Assembly (NCBI GenBank): GCA_031553765.1
Contig: JAVBKY010000009.1
Coordinates: 124,001-188,000 of the forward strand
DNA length: 64,000 nt
Origin: JAITMY01 sp031553765
Lineage (GTDB): Bacteria > Bacteroidota > Bacteroidia > Bacteroidales > UBA932
Direction: 5' to 3'
The notes under the pieces were generated by a model. The model saw nothing but the letters and a program-made list of their open reading frames with translations, made no database searches and was not told the DNA's origin. Positions 7,231-16,465 of the stretch are shown here, piece after piece. Numbering within the stretch: the first letter of the stretch is position 1; the number at the start of each line of letters is the position of its first letter. The position numbers and the translations under genes are program-made.

Positions 7231-9270
7231 ATGAAATACTTTTACCTAATTATTGTGGCAGCAATAACCTCTGCGGCATGCACATCTTCAAAAACTAACG
7301 TAACCATGATACAGAAAAATTCGAAGGCGGTACAGGAGGTGGTGGATTTGCTAAGAACAAGCCACGCAGGCTTGGATGAAGCACGCGCAAAAAAAGGAGT
7401 TGAACAAGTTGCCGCGCTATGGACGGAGCAGGACGGGAGCGCTGCCGAGTTTGTGACTTTTTGTGCCGACAATTATGTGGCGGACGATGCTGAAAGGAAG
7501 TTGTTGTTCGAAAAGCTGTCGCGTAACTTTGAGGTGATTTTCGGGCATTACAACCAAATTGACCGTGGGTTAAAGGAGCCCTTGCACGAAGTAGGCGATG
7601 AGCTCATCAAGATAGATTACGATATGGGCGCATTTGATGTGTCAGCGCACTTCAACGACGATATGTTTACCTCCAAGGTGGCGTTTGCCGCCATTGTTAA
7701 TTTCCCCACTTACAGCCTGAGCGAAAAGCAGCAGCTGGGCGAGGGTTGGTCGGCGCAGGAGTGGGGCTACGCGCGTATGGGCGACGTATTTACATCGCGT
7801 ATTCCGGCAGGGGTAAAGCAGGCGGTAGCCAATGCAAATACTGCGGCTGACACCTATATTTCCGACTATAACATTTACATGGGCGCCTTGCGCAGCGAAA
7901 CGGACGAGCAGCTATTCCCGCAGGATATGGCGCTGATATCGCACTGGGGCTTGCGCGACGAGCTGAAGTCGAACTACGCCAATGCGCAAAATGGCTTGGA
8001 AAAGCAGCGCATGATTTACACGGTGATGAAGCGCATAATAGCGCAGGAAATTCCCAAGAAGGTAATTAATAACGACACCTTTCTGTGGAAGCCCATAAGC
8101 AATAAAGTTTACTTAGAGGGTAAAGAAGTAAGCTACACGACGGAGGCGGACATGCGTTACCAAACTTTTATAGATAATTTTAAAACGCTAAAAGCAGAAG
8201 ATCCCTACACACCGCAGCTGCCCACGTATATTCAACGGGCGTTTGAAGGTGATATGGAATTTTCAAAGAATGAGGTGCGCGAAATGTTTACCAAGTTGAC
8301 TTCGTCAGGACAGGTAAAGGAGGTGGCGATGCTTATTGAAAAGCGACTTGGTCGCCCGTTGGAGCCGTTTGATATTTGGTACGACGGATTTAAAACCCGT
8401 AGTAGCATTAACGAAGATGAGTTGACTTTGCGCACGGCGAAAGCATATCCATCGGCAGCGTCATTTGAAAAAGATATGCCTAATATTTTGCGCCGCTTAG
8501 GTTTTTCGGCAGCCGATGCGGAGCGTATCAGTGGAAAAATAGAGGTGGATGCAGCACGTGGCTCAGGCCATGCTTGGGGGGCATCTATGAAGGGTGATAA
8601 GGCGCACCTCCGCACGCGCATTCCTGCCAAAGGAATGGACTATAAAGGCTACAACATAGCCATGCACGAGTTTGGTCACAACGTGGAGCAAACCATTAGC
8701 CTGTACGATGTTGACTACTATATGATGAATGGTGTACCCAATACCGCGTTTACCGAGGCGCTGGCTTTTCTTTTTCAAAAGCGTGATTTAGATGTGTTGG
8801 GCATGGGTGAGAAAAATACAAATAAACAGTATCTAGCCACGCTTGATATATTTTGGAACTGCTACGAAATTATGGGCGTAGCGCTGGTAGATATGGCGGC
8901 TTGGGAGTGGTTGTACGCTAACCCCAGCGCAACCCCAGCGCAGCTAAAGGAAAATGTGATGCGCATAGCGCGTGAGGTATGGAATGAATATTATGCGCCC
9001 GTTTTGGGTGAAAAAGATTCACCTCTTCTATCAATATATTCGCATATGATAAATAACCCGCTGTACTTGTCCAACTATCCCATGGGACACCTCATAGAGT
9101 TTCAGCTGGAGGAGTACTTGCGCGGGAAGGATTTTGCTGCCGAAGTGCAGCGTATTTACCGCATGGGGCGCTTTGCGCCGCAGCTGTGGATGAAGCGTGC
9201 AACTGGGAAAGAGGTGAGCGTGGAGCCAATGCTGAAAGCAGCCTCTGAAGCGGCGAAAAAGCTACGATAG
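7231..9270 (+). CDS. Lipoprotein zinc metallopeptidase (gluzincin type)
   Basis: A 679-residue protein with a lipoprotein signal (lipobox SAAC, Cys at about residue 17), so it is probably anchored in the periplasm or outer membrane. The zinc site is H479-E-F-G-H483, and 26 residues later comes E509 in TAFTEALAF, a HExxH-x25-E gluzincin pattern. The spacing resembles M3/M32 oligopeptidases. It does not fit the M49 dipeptidyl peptidase III motif, which has a six-residue HExxGH. The C-terminal region is helical, with NPLYLSNYPMGHLIEFQ. It is a single gene with its own promoter and a terminator behind it. Peptidase activity is inferred and the substrate is unknown. Confidence 0.75.
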   Translation: MKYFYLIIVAAITSAACTSSKTNVTMIQKNSKAVQEVVDLLRTSHAGLDEARAKKGVEQVAALWTEQDGSAAEFVTFCADNYVADDAERKLLFEKLSRNFEVIFGHYNQIDRGLKEPLHEVGDELIKIDYDMGAFDVSAHFNDDMFTSKVAFAAIVNFPTYSLSEKQQLGEGWSAQEWGYARMGDVFTSRIPAGVKQAVANANTAADTYISDYNIYMGALRSETDEQLFPQDMALISHWGLRDELKSNYANAQNGLEKQRMIYTVMKRIIAQEIPKKVINNDTFLWKPISNKVYLEGKEVSYTTEADMRYQTFIDNFKTLKAEDPYTPQLPTYIQRAFEGDMEFSKNEVREMFTKLTSSGQVKEVAMLIEKRLGRPLEPFDIWYDGFKTRSSINEDELTLRTAKAYPSAASFEKDMPNILRRLGFSAADAERISGKIEVDAARGSGHAWGASMKGDKAHLRTRIPAKGMDYKGYNIAMHEFGHNVEQTISLYDVDYYMMNGVPNTAFTEALAFLFQKRDLDVLGMGEKNTNKQYLATLDIFWNCYEIMGVALVDMAAWEWLYANPSATPAQLKENVMRIAREVWNEYYAPVLGEKDSPLLSIYSHMINNPLYLSNYPMGHLIEFQLEEYLRGKDFAAEVQRIYRMGRFAPQLWMKRATGKEVSVEPMLKAASEAAKKLR

Positions 9271-9298
9271 TGTTAAAAAACTGCAATTTCGGTAGAAT

Positions 9299-9331
9299 AA
9301 AGCCTCCGCAATCGTTTGTGTGGGGCTTTTT
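9299..9331 (+). terminator. Intrinsic terminator after the metallopeptidase
   Basis: AAAGCC at 9299-9304 pairs with GGCTTT near 9324-9329 around an imperfect CCGCA/TGTGG inner stem, and a T-run follows. Confidence 0.6.
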
Positions 9332-9361
9332 ATTAACAAGTGGCGGTTTTACAGGCTTTTT

Positions 9362-9380
9362 TGAGTATCTTTGATACTCA
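9362..9380 (+). promoter_or_regulatory. -7 box embedded in a perfect palindrome
   Basis: TATCTTTG (9366-9373) matches the -7 consensus. It lies inside the palindrome TGAGTATC-TTT-GATACTCA (9362-9380), 48 nt upstream of the synthase-phosphorylase start. The symmetry could be an operator. Confidence 0.5.
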
Positions 9381-9427
9381 TTTTTGAATTTTAAAAATAA
9401 AAAAATCTAAAACTAAAAATATTTTTC

Positions 9428-12400
9428 ATGAAAGGAGAAGTTTTACAAAACCCCGACTACCTATTTGAGGTAAGCTGGGAGGTGTGCAACAAGGTGGGAG
9501 GCATTCACACTGTGGTTTCGACCAAGACGCTGAGCATGGCGCGCGATATTCCTAATCACATCATGATAGGTCCGGATGTGCTGCACGAATCTGCGCGCAA
9601 GAGTGAGTTTATCGAAGACTTGCAATTGCTGAAGGCATGGCGCATGAAGGTGCAGGATGAGGGCTTGCGTATTCGCGTAGGTCGCTGGGATATTGCTGGA
9701 TCGCCCATTGCCATTTTAGTAGATTATACAACGTTCATTCCACAAAAGGATACAATATTTTCCGAATTTTGGGAAACCTATAAGCTCGACTCTCTTTCGG
9801 GTCAGTGGGATTACGTAGAACCCGCCCTTTTTGGTTATGCAACAGCAAAGGTAATTGAGAGTTACGTGCGCTTCCACCTGTCGCCCCGCGAAAAGGTGAT
9901 GGCTATTTTCCACGAGTGGATGACGGGCTCAGGTCTGCTGTACCTGAAGAGCAACGTGCCGCAGGTGGGCACCATGTTTACCACGCACGCTACCGTTATG
10001 GGTCGCTGCATAGCGGGTAACGGTCAGCCGTTGTACGACAACATTCAAAACTACAATGCCGACATTAAGGCTCGTGAGTTTAACGTAATGGCCAAGCAGT
10101 CACTTGAAAAGTGCTCAGCGCAATATGCCGACGTGTTTACCACCGTGAGCGATATTACTGCTAAGGAGTGTAAATACTTCTTGGAAAAGGAAGTTGATTT
10201 GGTTACGCCAAACGGCTTTGAGAACAGCTTTGTACCCGGTGAAGAAGATTTTGAAGATGTTCGTCAGGAAGGTCGCAGCAAGTTGTTTGAGGTAGCTGAG
10301 GCCTTACTCTGCAAAAAGGCTGCTCCCGACACGATGCTCGTGGGTATAGGCGGTCGCTATGAGTTCAAGAACAAGGGTATTGACGTGTTTATTGAGTCAA
10401 TGGCTAAGTTGAACAAGGATGCTAACCTTAAGCGTCCTATCTACGCGTTTATTCTCGTTCCCGCAGGCCACCATGGTCCACGTAAGGATGTGTTGCACAA
10501 TCTTGCCAATAAGGATAACATGCAGTCGCTGGATGAAACTCACACCACGCACGGTTTGGTTGATCCGCAGTACGATCCATCGATGAAGTTGGCTCGCCAG
10601 CTGGGTTTGAACAACGGTGAAAACGATAAGGTGAAGTTGTTCTTCTGCCCCTCCTACCTGAACGGTAACGATGGTGTGTTCAACACCAAGTACTACGATT
10701 TGCTTATTGGCATGGACTTCTCCATGTTCCCTTCATACTACGAGCCATGGGGCTACACTCCTATGGAGAGCGTAGCATTTAAGGTGCCTACCATTACCAC
10801 CACGCTGGCCGGCTTCGGCTTGTGGGTAAATACACACTACCAATCAGGTCACCCGGGTATTGAGGTTATTGAGCGTAACGACAACAACGATGAGCAGGTT
10901 ATTGACGCAATGGTGAAAAAATCTATTGCACTGTCAGCACTGAACGCAAAAGAATTTGATGCAGTGCGTGAAAATGCAAAGCAGGTATCGTCAATTGCCC
11001 TATGGGATAACTTGGCCTACTACTACAGAAAAGCCTTTGATATTGCCCTGCGCAAGGTGGGTGAGCGTAGTGAAGAGGTGATGAATCAAATGCGTGAAGA
11101 GCCGCTAACTATGGTGGATAAATCACAAGCTGATAACCAGCCTAAGTGGACGCGCATTATGGTGCACAAGAACATTCCTGAGAAGCTGGTCTCGCTGGAT
11201 GAACTGTCGAAGAACATCTGGTGGAGTTGGAATCAGGATGCCGTGGAGTTGTTTAAGTCGATAGATAAAATGCTGTGGGTACAGAGCGATTACAACCCCA
11301 TTGCATTTTTGGATAAAATTCCATACAAGCGTTACCAAACGCTGGAAAATGACGCCGACTTTATGGGGCGCCTTGCAACGGTGTACAAGCGTTTTCAGGA
11401 CTACATGGCGCAAAAGTCGCCTTTGTTTGACGGTCACTTGGGCAATACGCCAAGCAAGAATAGGCTGCCAGAGCATAAGGATTGCAAGAAGTACAAAATT
11501 GCCTACTTCAGCATGGAGTACGGTTTGCATACCTCGCTCAAGATTTACTCAGGCGGCTTGGGTATTTTGGCTGGCGACTACCTTAAGGAGGCCAGCGATA
11601 AGGGTACTCCTATGGTAGGTGTTGGTCTGTTGTACCGCTACGGTTACTTCTCGCAAAAACTTTCGGCCGCGGGTGACCAAGTAGCAGAGTACGATGAACA
11701 GGACTTTATGAAGATACCTGCATCGCCCGTGCGTGATAAGGATGGTAAGTGGGTTACGGTAGAAATTGCTATGCCCGGTCGTACCGTGTATGCGCACGTA
11801 TGGCGCACCGACGTAGGTCGCACAGAGCTATACCTGCTTGATACCGATTTTGAGGAAAACTTGCCCGAGGATAGAAGCATTACTCACCAGCTGTATGGTG
11901 GTAACTGGGAGAATCGTCTGAAGCAGGAGTTGGTGTTGGGTGTCGGTGGTATCCGCGCCCTGCGTGCTCTTAACGTCACCGCCGATGTGTACCACTGCAA
12001 CGAAGGGCACGCCGCATTTATTGGCTTGGAGCGCATTCGCGAATATGTACACGGTAAGAACTTGACCTTCTCTGAGGCATTGGAAGTAGTACGCGCATCG
12101 TCACTATTTACCACACACACGCCCGTTCCCGCAGGTCACGATGCCTTTGACGAAGGCTTGCTGCGTACTTATATTTCACACTACCCACAACGTCTTAAGA
12201 CTACATGGGAGGACCTGATGAAGTTGGGTAAGATTAACGCTAACAATCCTGCCGAAAAATTCTCAATGAGTAATTTGGCCTGCAGCTGCTCGCAAGAAGT
12301 AAACGGCGTAAGCTGGTTACATGGCGAGGTAAGTCGCGAGATTTTGAAGGATATGTGGCCCGGGTACCAACCCGAGGAATTGCACATAGGCTACGTAACC

Positions 12401-13735
12401 AACGGTGTACACTACGATACGTGGACTTCGGGTGAATGGAAGGAATTGCAAATGTCGGTGTTTGGTGATGAGTTTAAGTCGCACCACTACGACAAGAGTT
12501 GCTTCGATGGCATTTACAACGTTTCGGATGAAAAGATTTGGGATATGCGCACCATGTTGCGCAATAAGTTGATGCGCTACATTCGTCAACGTCTCAACGA
12601 TAGCCGCATTTTGAAGTACCACACGCCACGCCAGTTGGTTGAAATTAAGGAAACCCTGCGCGATGATATTCTGACCATCGGTTTTGCACGCCGCTTTGCT
12701 ACCTACAAGCGCGCGCACCTGCTGTTCAAGAACCTTGATAGGCTCAATGCAATTGTGAATAACCCAACTATGCCCGTGCAATTTATTTTTGCCGGAAAGG
12801 CGCACCCTGCCGATAAGGCAGGTCAGGATTTGATTAAGCGCATTGTAGAAATTTCAAAGTATCCTCAATTCATTGGTAAGATTCTTTTCCTGCAAAACTA
12901 CGATATTCGCGTAGCGCGCAAGATGGTTGCCGGTGTGGATATTTGGATGAACACACCAACACGCCCGCTCGAGGCCTCGGGTACCAGCGGTGAAAAGGCT
13001 GTTATGAACGGCGTAATGAACCTTTCGGTACTTGACGGATGGTGGGTTGAGGGTTATCGCGAAGATGCCGGTTGGGCATTGCCTATGGAGCGCTCGTACG
13101 AGAACCAGGACTTTCAGGATGAGCTCGACTCAGAAACCATTTATGGTCTTATTGAGAACGAAATTGCACCCAAGTTCTACAAGCGCAATGAAAACGGTAT
13201 TCCTACCGAGTGGATACAAATAATTAAGAATACCATTGCTAAGGTGGCCTCTAACTTTACCACCAACCGCATGCTGTGCGACTACGAGGATCGCTTTTAC
13301 GATAAGCTCGAAAAGCGTCACAAGGAGATGGTGCAAAACGACTTTGCTAAGGCAAAGGAAATATCTGACTGGAAAAAGCGCATGAGCCGCCATTGGAATA
13401 GCATTGAGGTGATTTCACAGAAGCAGGTGGACATGGGTACCTCTGAGGTGCTACTAGGTAGGGAAACGCCGCTGGGAGTTCAACTTGATATTGCCTCACT
13501 TAAGCCCGAAGATGTTGGAGTGGAGTTGGTAACTGCAGAGCAGGAGGCTAACGGAAAGATGAAGATTAGGGGCACAGCGCAGTACACCTGTGTGTCGCAT
13601 GTGGGCAGTATTGCTAGCTACGAGCTGAATGTGACTCCGGAAAAGCCCGGAATCTTCTTTACGGGAGTGCGTATGTACGCTAAGAATCCCGCTTTACCCC
13701 ACCGTCAGGATTTTGCTCTTGTTCGATGGATTTAA
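9428..13735 (+). CDS. Bifunctional glycogen synthase (GT3) - alpha-glucan phosphorylase (GT35) fusion
   Basis: A 1435-residue cytoplasmic protein with two complete enzymes. Residues 1 to about 560 are a eukaryote-type GT3 glycogen synthase, with EVSWEVCNKVGGIHTV (14-29), the loop FTTHATVMGR and the E-x7-E pair in EPWGYTPMES (E439 and E447). Residues about 585-700 match the DUF3417 leader of short alpha-glucan phosphorylases (SKNIWWSWNQDAVELF). Residues about 690-1435 are GT35, with YFSMEYGLHTSLKIYSGGLG and the pyridoxal phosphate lysine in GTSGEKAVMNG (K1190). One polypeptide therefore carries the opposing reactions of glycogen synthesis and phosphorolysis. It belongs with the upstream glycogen cluster but has its own promoter and terminator. 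Confidence 0.92.
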   Translation: MKGEVLQNPDYLFEVSWEVCNKVGGIHTVVSTKTLSMARDIPNHIMIGPDVLHESARKSEFIEDLQLLKAWRMKVQDEGLRIRVGRWDIAGSPIAILVDYTTFIPQKDTIFSEFWETYKLDSLSGQWDYVEPALFGYATAKVIESYVRFHLSPREKVMAIFHEWMTGSGLLYLKSNVPQVGTMFTTHATVMGRCIAGNGQPLYDNIQNYNADIKAREFNVMAKQSLEKCSAQYADVFTTVSDITAKECKYFLEKEVDLVTPNGFENSFVPGEEDFEDVRQEGRSKLFEVAEALLCKKAAPDTMLVGIGGRYEFKNKGIDVFIESMAKLNKDANLKRPIYAFILVPAGHHGPRKDVLHNLANKDNMQSLDETHTTHGLVDPQYDPSMKLARQLGLNNGENDKVKLFFCPSYLNGNDGVFNTKYYDLLIGMDFSMFPSYYEPWGYTPMESVAFKVPTITTTLAGFGLWVNTHYQSGHPGIEVIERNDNNDEQVIDAMVKKSIALSALNAKEFDAVRENAKQVSSIALWDNLAYYYRKAFDIALRKVGERSEEVMNQMREEPLTMVDKSQADNQPKWTRIMVHKNIPEKLVSLDELSKNIWWSWNQDAVELFKSIDKMLWVQSDYNPIAFLDKIPYKRYQTLENDADFMGRLATVYKRFQDYMAQKSPLFDGHLGNTPSKNRLPEHKDCKKYKIAYFSMEYGLHTSLKIYSGGLGILAGDYLKEASDKGTPMVGVGLLYRYGYFSQKLSAAGDQVAEYDEQDFMKIPASPVRDKDGKWVTVEIAMPGRTVYAHVWRTDVGRTELYLLDTDFEENLPEDRSITHQLYGGNWENRLKQELVLGVGGIRALRALNVTADVYHCNEGHAAFIGLERIREYVHGKNLTFSEALEVVRASSLFTTHTPVPAGHDAFDEGLLRTYISHYPQRLKTTWEDLMKLGKINANNPAEKFSMSNLACSCSQEVNGVSWLHGEVSREILKDMWPGYQPEELHIGYVTNGVHYDTWTSGEWKELQMSVFGDEFKSHHYDKSCFDGIYNVSDEKIWDMRTMLRNKLMRYIRQRLNDSRILKYHTPRQLVEIKETLRDDILTIGFARRFATYKRAHLLFKNLDRLNAIVNNPTMPVQFIFAGKAHPADKAGQDLIKRIVEISKYPQFIGKILFLQNYDIRVARKMVAGVDIWMNTPTRPLEASGTSGEKAVMNGVMNLSVLDGWWVEGYREDAGWALPMERSYENQDFQDELDSETIYGLIENEIAPKFYKRNENGIPTEWIQIIKNTIAKVASNFTTNRMLCDYEDRFYDKLEKRHKEMVQNDFAKAKEISDWKKRMSRHWNSIEVISQKQVDMGTSEVLLGRETPLGVQLDIASLKPEDVGVELVTAEQEANGKMKIRGTAQYTCVSHVGSIASYELNVTPEKPGIFFTGVRMYAKNPALPHRQDFALVRWI

Positions 13736-13756
13736 TGCGAAATAAAACGTAATTTT

Positions 13757-13790
13757 GTGCCGAAGTCTCCTAAGGACTTCGGCATTTTTA
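13757..13790 (+). terminator. Intrinsic terminator after the synthase-phosphorylase gene
   Basis: TGCCGAAGTC (13758-13767) and GACTTCGGCA (13775-13784) form a perfect 10-bp stem with a 7-nt loop, then TTTTT. Confidence 0.88.
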
Positions 13791-13827
13791 TAGTCCCTGT
13801 GGGGCTAAGATAAATAGTAAAATTATC

Positions 13828-14313
13828 ATGATACTTTCAATCATTGTTGCTATAGCGAAAAATAATGCGATTGGCAAGGATAACCAGCTGCTTTGGCATA
13901 TCCCCGAGGATCTGAAATACTTTAAAAAGTTGACCACGGGACATGCCGTAATTATGGGGCGCAAAACGTTTGACTCAATAGGTAGGGCGTTGCCTAATAG
14001 GCAAAATATTGTAATTACGAGAAGCGCACCGCAGCCGGGTGTCGAGGGCGTTATCTACGTGTCCTCATTGCAGGAGGCAATTAGCGTGGCGCAGGGTGAT
14101 GAGGTATTTGTGATTGGCGGTGAAAGCATATATCGTGCAGCCATGCCGCTTGCACAGCGCCTGTACATTACTCATGTGCAGGCCGATTTTGACGCGGATA
14201 CTTTTTTCCCGACCATTGGAGAAGAGTGGAAGATAGTTGAAAAACAAGATACGAAAACCTGCGAAAAAAGCGGATTGAACTATACTTTTGTAACATACGA
14301 ACATGAGGTGTAG
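13828..14313 (+). CDS. folA: Dihydrofolate reductase
   Basis: A 161-residue enzyme that reduces dihydrofolate to tetrahydrofolate with NADPH. The N-terminus MILSIIVAIAKNNAIGKDN is typical, with W23 and the active-site acid E27 in LLWHIPEDLKYFK. GRKTFDSIGRALPNRQNIVITR carries the NADPH-binding region, and VFVIGGESIYR is the second conserved block. Length and order are normal. It is followed 40 bp later by a DUF4296 lipoprotein and an amidohydrolase in the same direction, likely one transcript. An AGTCCCTGTGGGGCT near-palindrome lies just upstream at about 13792. Confidence 0.96.
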   Translation: MILSIIVAIAKNNAIGKDNQLLWHIPEDLKYFKKLTTGHAVIMGRKTFDSIGRALPNRQNIVITRSAPQPGVEGVIYVSSLQEAISVAQGDEVFVIGGESIYRAAMPLAQRLYITHVQADFDADTFFPTIGEEWKIVEKQDTKTCEKSGLNYTFVTYEHEV

Positions 14314-14353
14314 TTGAGCAGTCTTAAATCTTTAAAAAAAGAAGTGGCACATT

Positions 14354-15214
14354 ATGCGTAAATTTTATATTCTTTTTCTGTTTATTCTTGCATTTGCATG
14401 CAATAGAGATAAAACCATTCCCGAGCGTCAGTTAGTGAAAATATTGGCGGAAATGCACCTTGCCGATGCCACTTTTGAGGAGAGTGGAACTCTACGTTGG
14501 GATAATCGTCAGCGCGATTCTACAGCGGTGTATGTACCCATATTGAATGATTACGGGTATACAGTGGAAGAGTTGTACAGTAGTATGAAAAAACATTCGC
14601 GAACAAAGGAGGATGTGGATAAGTTGTACGATAAAGTATATAAGCGATTGGCTAAGCTGCAAAAAAAATATGCGAAGGAGGTTGCTAAGTTGTATAAGCA
14701 GCAAAATCGCTGGATACAGAAAGCAGATTGGCGCTTTCCTAATGATGGCGATACCTTGCGCTTACCTTTTGATATTGCTGTAAATGATAGCATGGGTAGC
14801 TACATTCTTACTGCTGATATTATGCTGTTGCCTACCGATTCGGTGAGTAATCCGCGTATGACCATGTGTCTCTATACCCAAGTGTGCCATCAGGATTCTG
14901 TATTGCGGGATTCGGTTTACGCTGATACAACCATTTGTGCCGATTCGTTGTTAACTACATTGGATCAGCCACTTGTGCGGGATGGTAATGAACTGAACTA
15001 TTCGATTACTCTTGTCAATACCAGCGCACATGCCACGCGTGTGGAGGGCTACATACTCAACTGCGATAGCGATTCGTTGGCGTTGAAGCCGCGCTACGCT
15101 ACGGTGAGGAATATAATGTTGCGCTATGTGTCGCCTACAGAATTTGCAAGTAAAAGCGAAGGGAAAAAGTTGAGGTTATCAAAGCAGGATTTGAACTTTA
15201 CCCATCAGCAATGA
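14354..15214 (+). CDS. DUF4296 lipoprotein
   Basis: A 286-residue Bacteroidota-specific protein. It begins with the lipoprotein signal MRKFYILFLFILAFAC (lipobox AFAC) and is probably anchored in the cell envelope. The DUF4296-like part follows directly: IPERQLVKILAEMHLADATFE, then the helical YGYTVEELYSSMKKHSRTKEDVDKLYDKVYKRL. The rest is a beta-rich domain of unknown role. Its last four bases overlap the next start (ATGA at 15211-15214), showing translational coupling to the amidohydrolase. The function of the family is not known to me. Confidence 0.8.
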   Translation: MRKFYILFLFILAFACNRDKTIPERQLVKILAEMHLADATFEESGTLRWDNRQRDSTAVYVPILNDYGYTVEELYSSMKKHSRTKEDVDKLYDKVYKRLAKLQKKYAKEVAKLYKQQNRWIQKADWRFPNDGDTLRLPFDIAVNDSMGSYILTADIMLLPTDSVSNPRMTMCLYTQVCHQDSVLRDSVYADTTICADSLLTTLDQPLVRDGNELNYSITLVNTSAHATRVEGYILNCDSDSLALKPRYATVRNIMLRYVSPTEFASKSEGKKLRLSKQDLNFTHQQ

Positions 15215-16374
15215 GAAAAATAGCCGCTCACTACGTGTTTCCCATCAGTGCTCCGCCCATACGTAACGGAATTGTTACGTTAAGCGACGATGGGGAAATT
15301 TTGGGGCTGGGAGAAATGAACGAAGAGGCTGCAGGAGTGGAGTTCTACAATGGTGCGCTTGTGCCGGGTTTTGTAAATGCACACTGCCATCTTGAACTAT
15401 CGTACATGCGAGGAAAAATATCGGAGCATACGGGGTTAAAGGATTTTTTGTTGGGAGTAGTTAATGCACGACGGGACTTTACAAATGCTGATATTGCAAA
15501 GGCGATATCCCTTGCCGATGCACAGCTATATGCGGCTGGAACAGTTGCCGTAGGTGATATTTCCAATACAGACGTTTCGTTTGAATTGAAGGCAAAAAGT
15601 TCGATCTTTTACCATACATTTATTGAGGTGCTGGACTTGTGGCGAGGCAATATAGAGGAGGTACTGGCCCGTGCAAGTACTGTAATCACTGAAGCTGAAA
15701 AGAAAAGTATTTCAAACTCACTAACAGCGCATGCACCGTATTCTACTTCGGCAAATATGCTTCGCGCTCTTGCGCAAAAAAGTAAGTGTATGAGCGTGCA
15801 CAATCAGGAGTGCGCCGATGAGAATTTGTTTTTTGAGCAGGGGGGAGGGATGCTTTATGACTTATACTCTGCTTTTGCTACGCTGCCCTCTGCTACGGGC
15901 AGAACTTCCATCCATCACATGCTCGAAAACTTGCCGGAGGTAGAAAACCTGCTGCTGGTGCATAACACGCATACTTCGGCTGATGATTATGACTATGCCG
16001 TTGCGTGCAACAAAAAAATCTCGTGGGTGTTGTGCCCGCGCTCCAATCTGTACATTGAAAATGCGCTGCCGCCATTGCGGATGCTACGTTCCAAGGGGGC
16101 ACGCATTGCGCTGGGCACCGATAGCCTTTCATCGAATTACAGCCTGAATATGCTGGATGAGTTGAAGTGTACTACCAAGTATTTTCCCGATGTCGCACTT
16201 GATGAAATGTTGCGCTGGGCAACGCTTGGAGGTGCTGAGGCGTTGGGGAAAGAGGATACACTCGGCTCGTTCGAGCTGGGTAAGCATTCGGGAGTAGTAC
16301 TGCTTGAGAATCTGAATCTTGACAAGTTGGAGTTGACGCCAAAAACAACGTCGCGTTTGCTCACAAAAAAATGA
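15211..16374 (+). CDS. Amidohydrolase of the ATZ/TRZ (chlorohydrolase) group
   Basis: A 387-residue metal-dependent deaminase-type TIM barrel. Metal ligands appear as HxH in NAHCHLELSYMRG (H58, H60), with further His in SAHAPYSTS and VHNTHTS and the catalytic Asp in LGTDSLSSNYS (D304). CPRSNLYIENALPPLRML is the usual substrate-side block of amino-purine deaminases. Aminodeoxyfutalosine, adenosine-derivative and guanine deaminases share this layout, and the sequence alone does not choose among them. It is coupled to the DUF4296 gene by a 4-bp overlap. No signal peptide is present, so it is cytoplasmic. Confidence 0.8.
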   Translation: MRKIAAHYVFPISAPPIRNGIVTLSDDGEILGLGEMNEEAAGVEFYNGALVPGFVNAHCHLELSYMRGKISEHTGLKDFLLGVVNARRDFTNADIAKAISLADAQLYAAGTVAVGDISNTDVSFELKAKSSIFYHTFIEVLDLWRGNIEEVLARASTVITEAEKKSISNSLTAHAPYSTSANMLRALAQKSKCMSVHNQECADENLFFEQGGGMLYDLYSAFATLPSATGRTSIHHMLENLPEVENLLLVHNTHTSADDYDYAVACNKKISWVLCPRSNLYIENALPPLRMLRSKGARIALGTDSLSSNYSLNMLDELKCTTKYFPDVALDEMLRWATLGGAEALGKEDTLGSFELGKHSGVVLLENLNLDKLELTPKTTSRLLTKK

Positions 16375-16396
16375 TTATTTTTGTAACTATTGGAGA

Positions 16397-16430
16397 GACC
16401 CTAACAGAGTTTTGGTACCCTGTTAAGGTT
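16397..16430. repeat. Degenerate copy of the ACCCTAACAGGGT palindrome
   Basis: ACCCTAACAGAGT (16398-16410) faces ACCCTGTTAAGGT (16417-16429). It is a worn copy of the dispersed palindrome seen at gene ends elsewhere in the window. Confidence 0.5.
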
Positions 16431-16465
16431 GTAGATTTGTCCCTAAAACCTAAAAAACAGCAATC

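Noticed and set aside
7231..9270. Dipeptidyl peptidase III (M49)
   Set aside because: M49 has a six-residue HExxGH motif with the third ligand about 50 residues on. Here it is HExxH with Glu 26 residues on.
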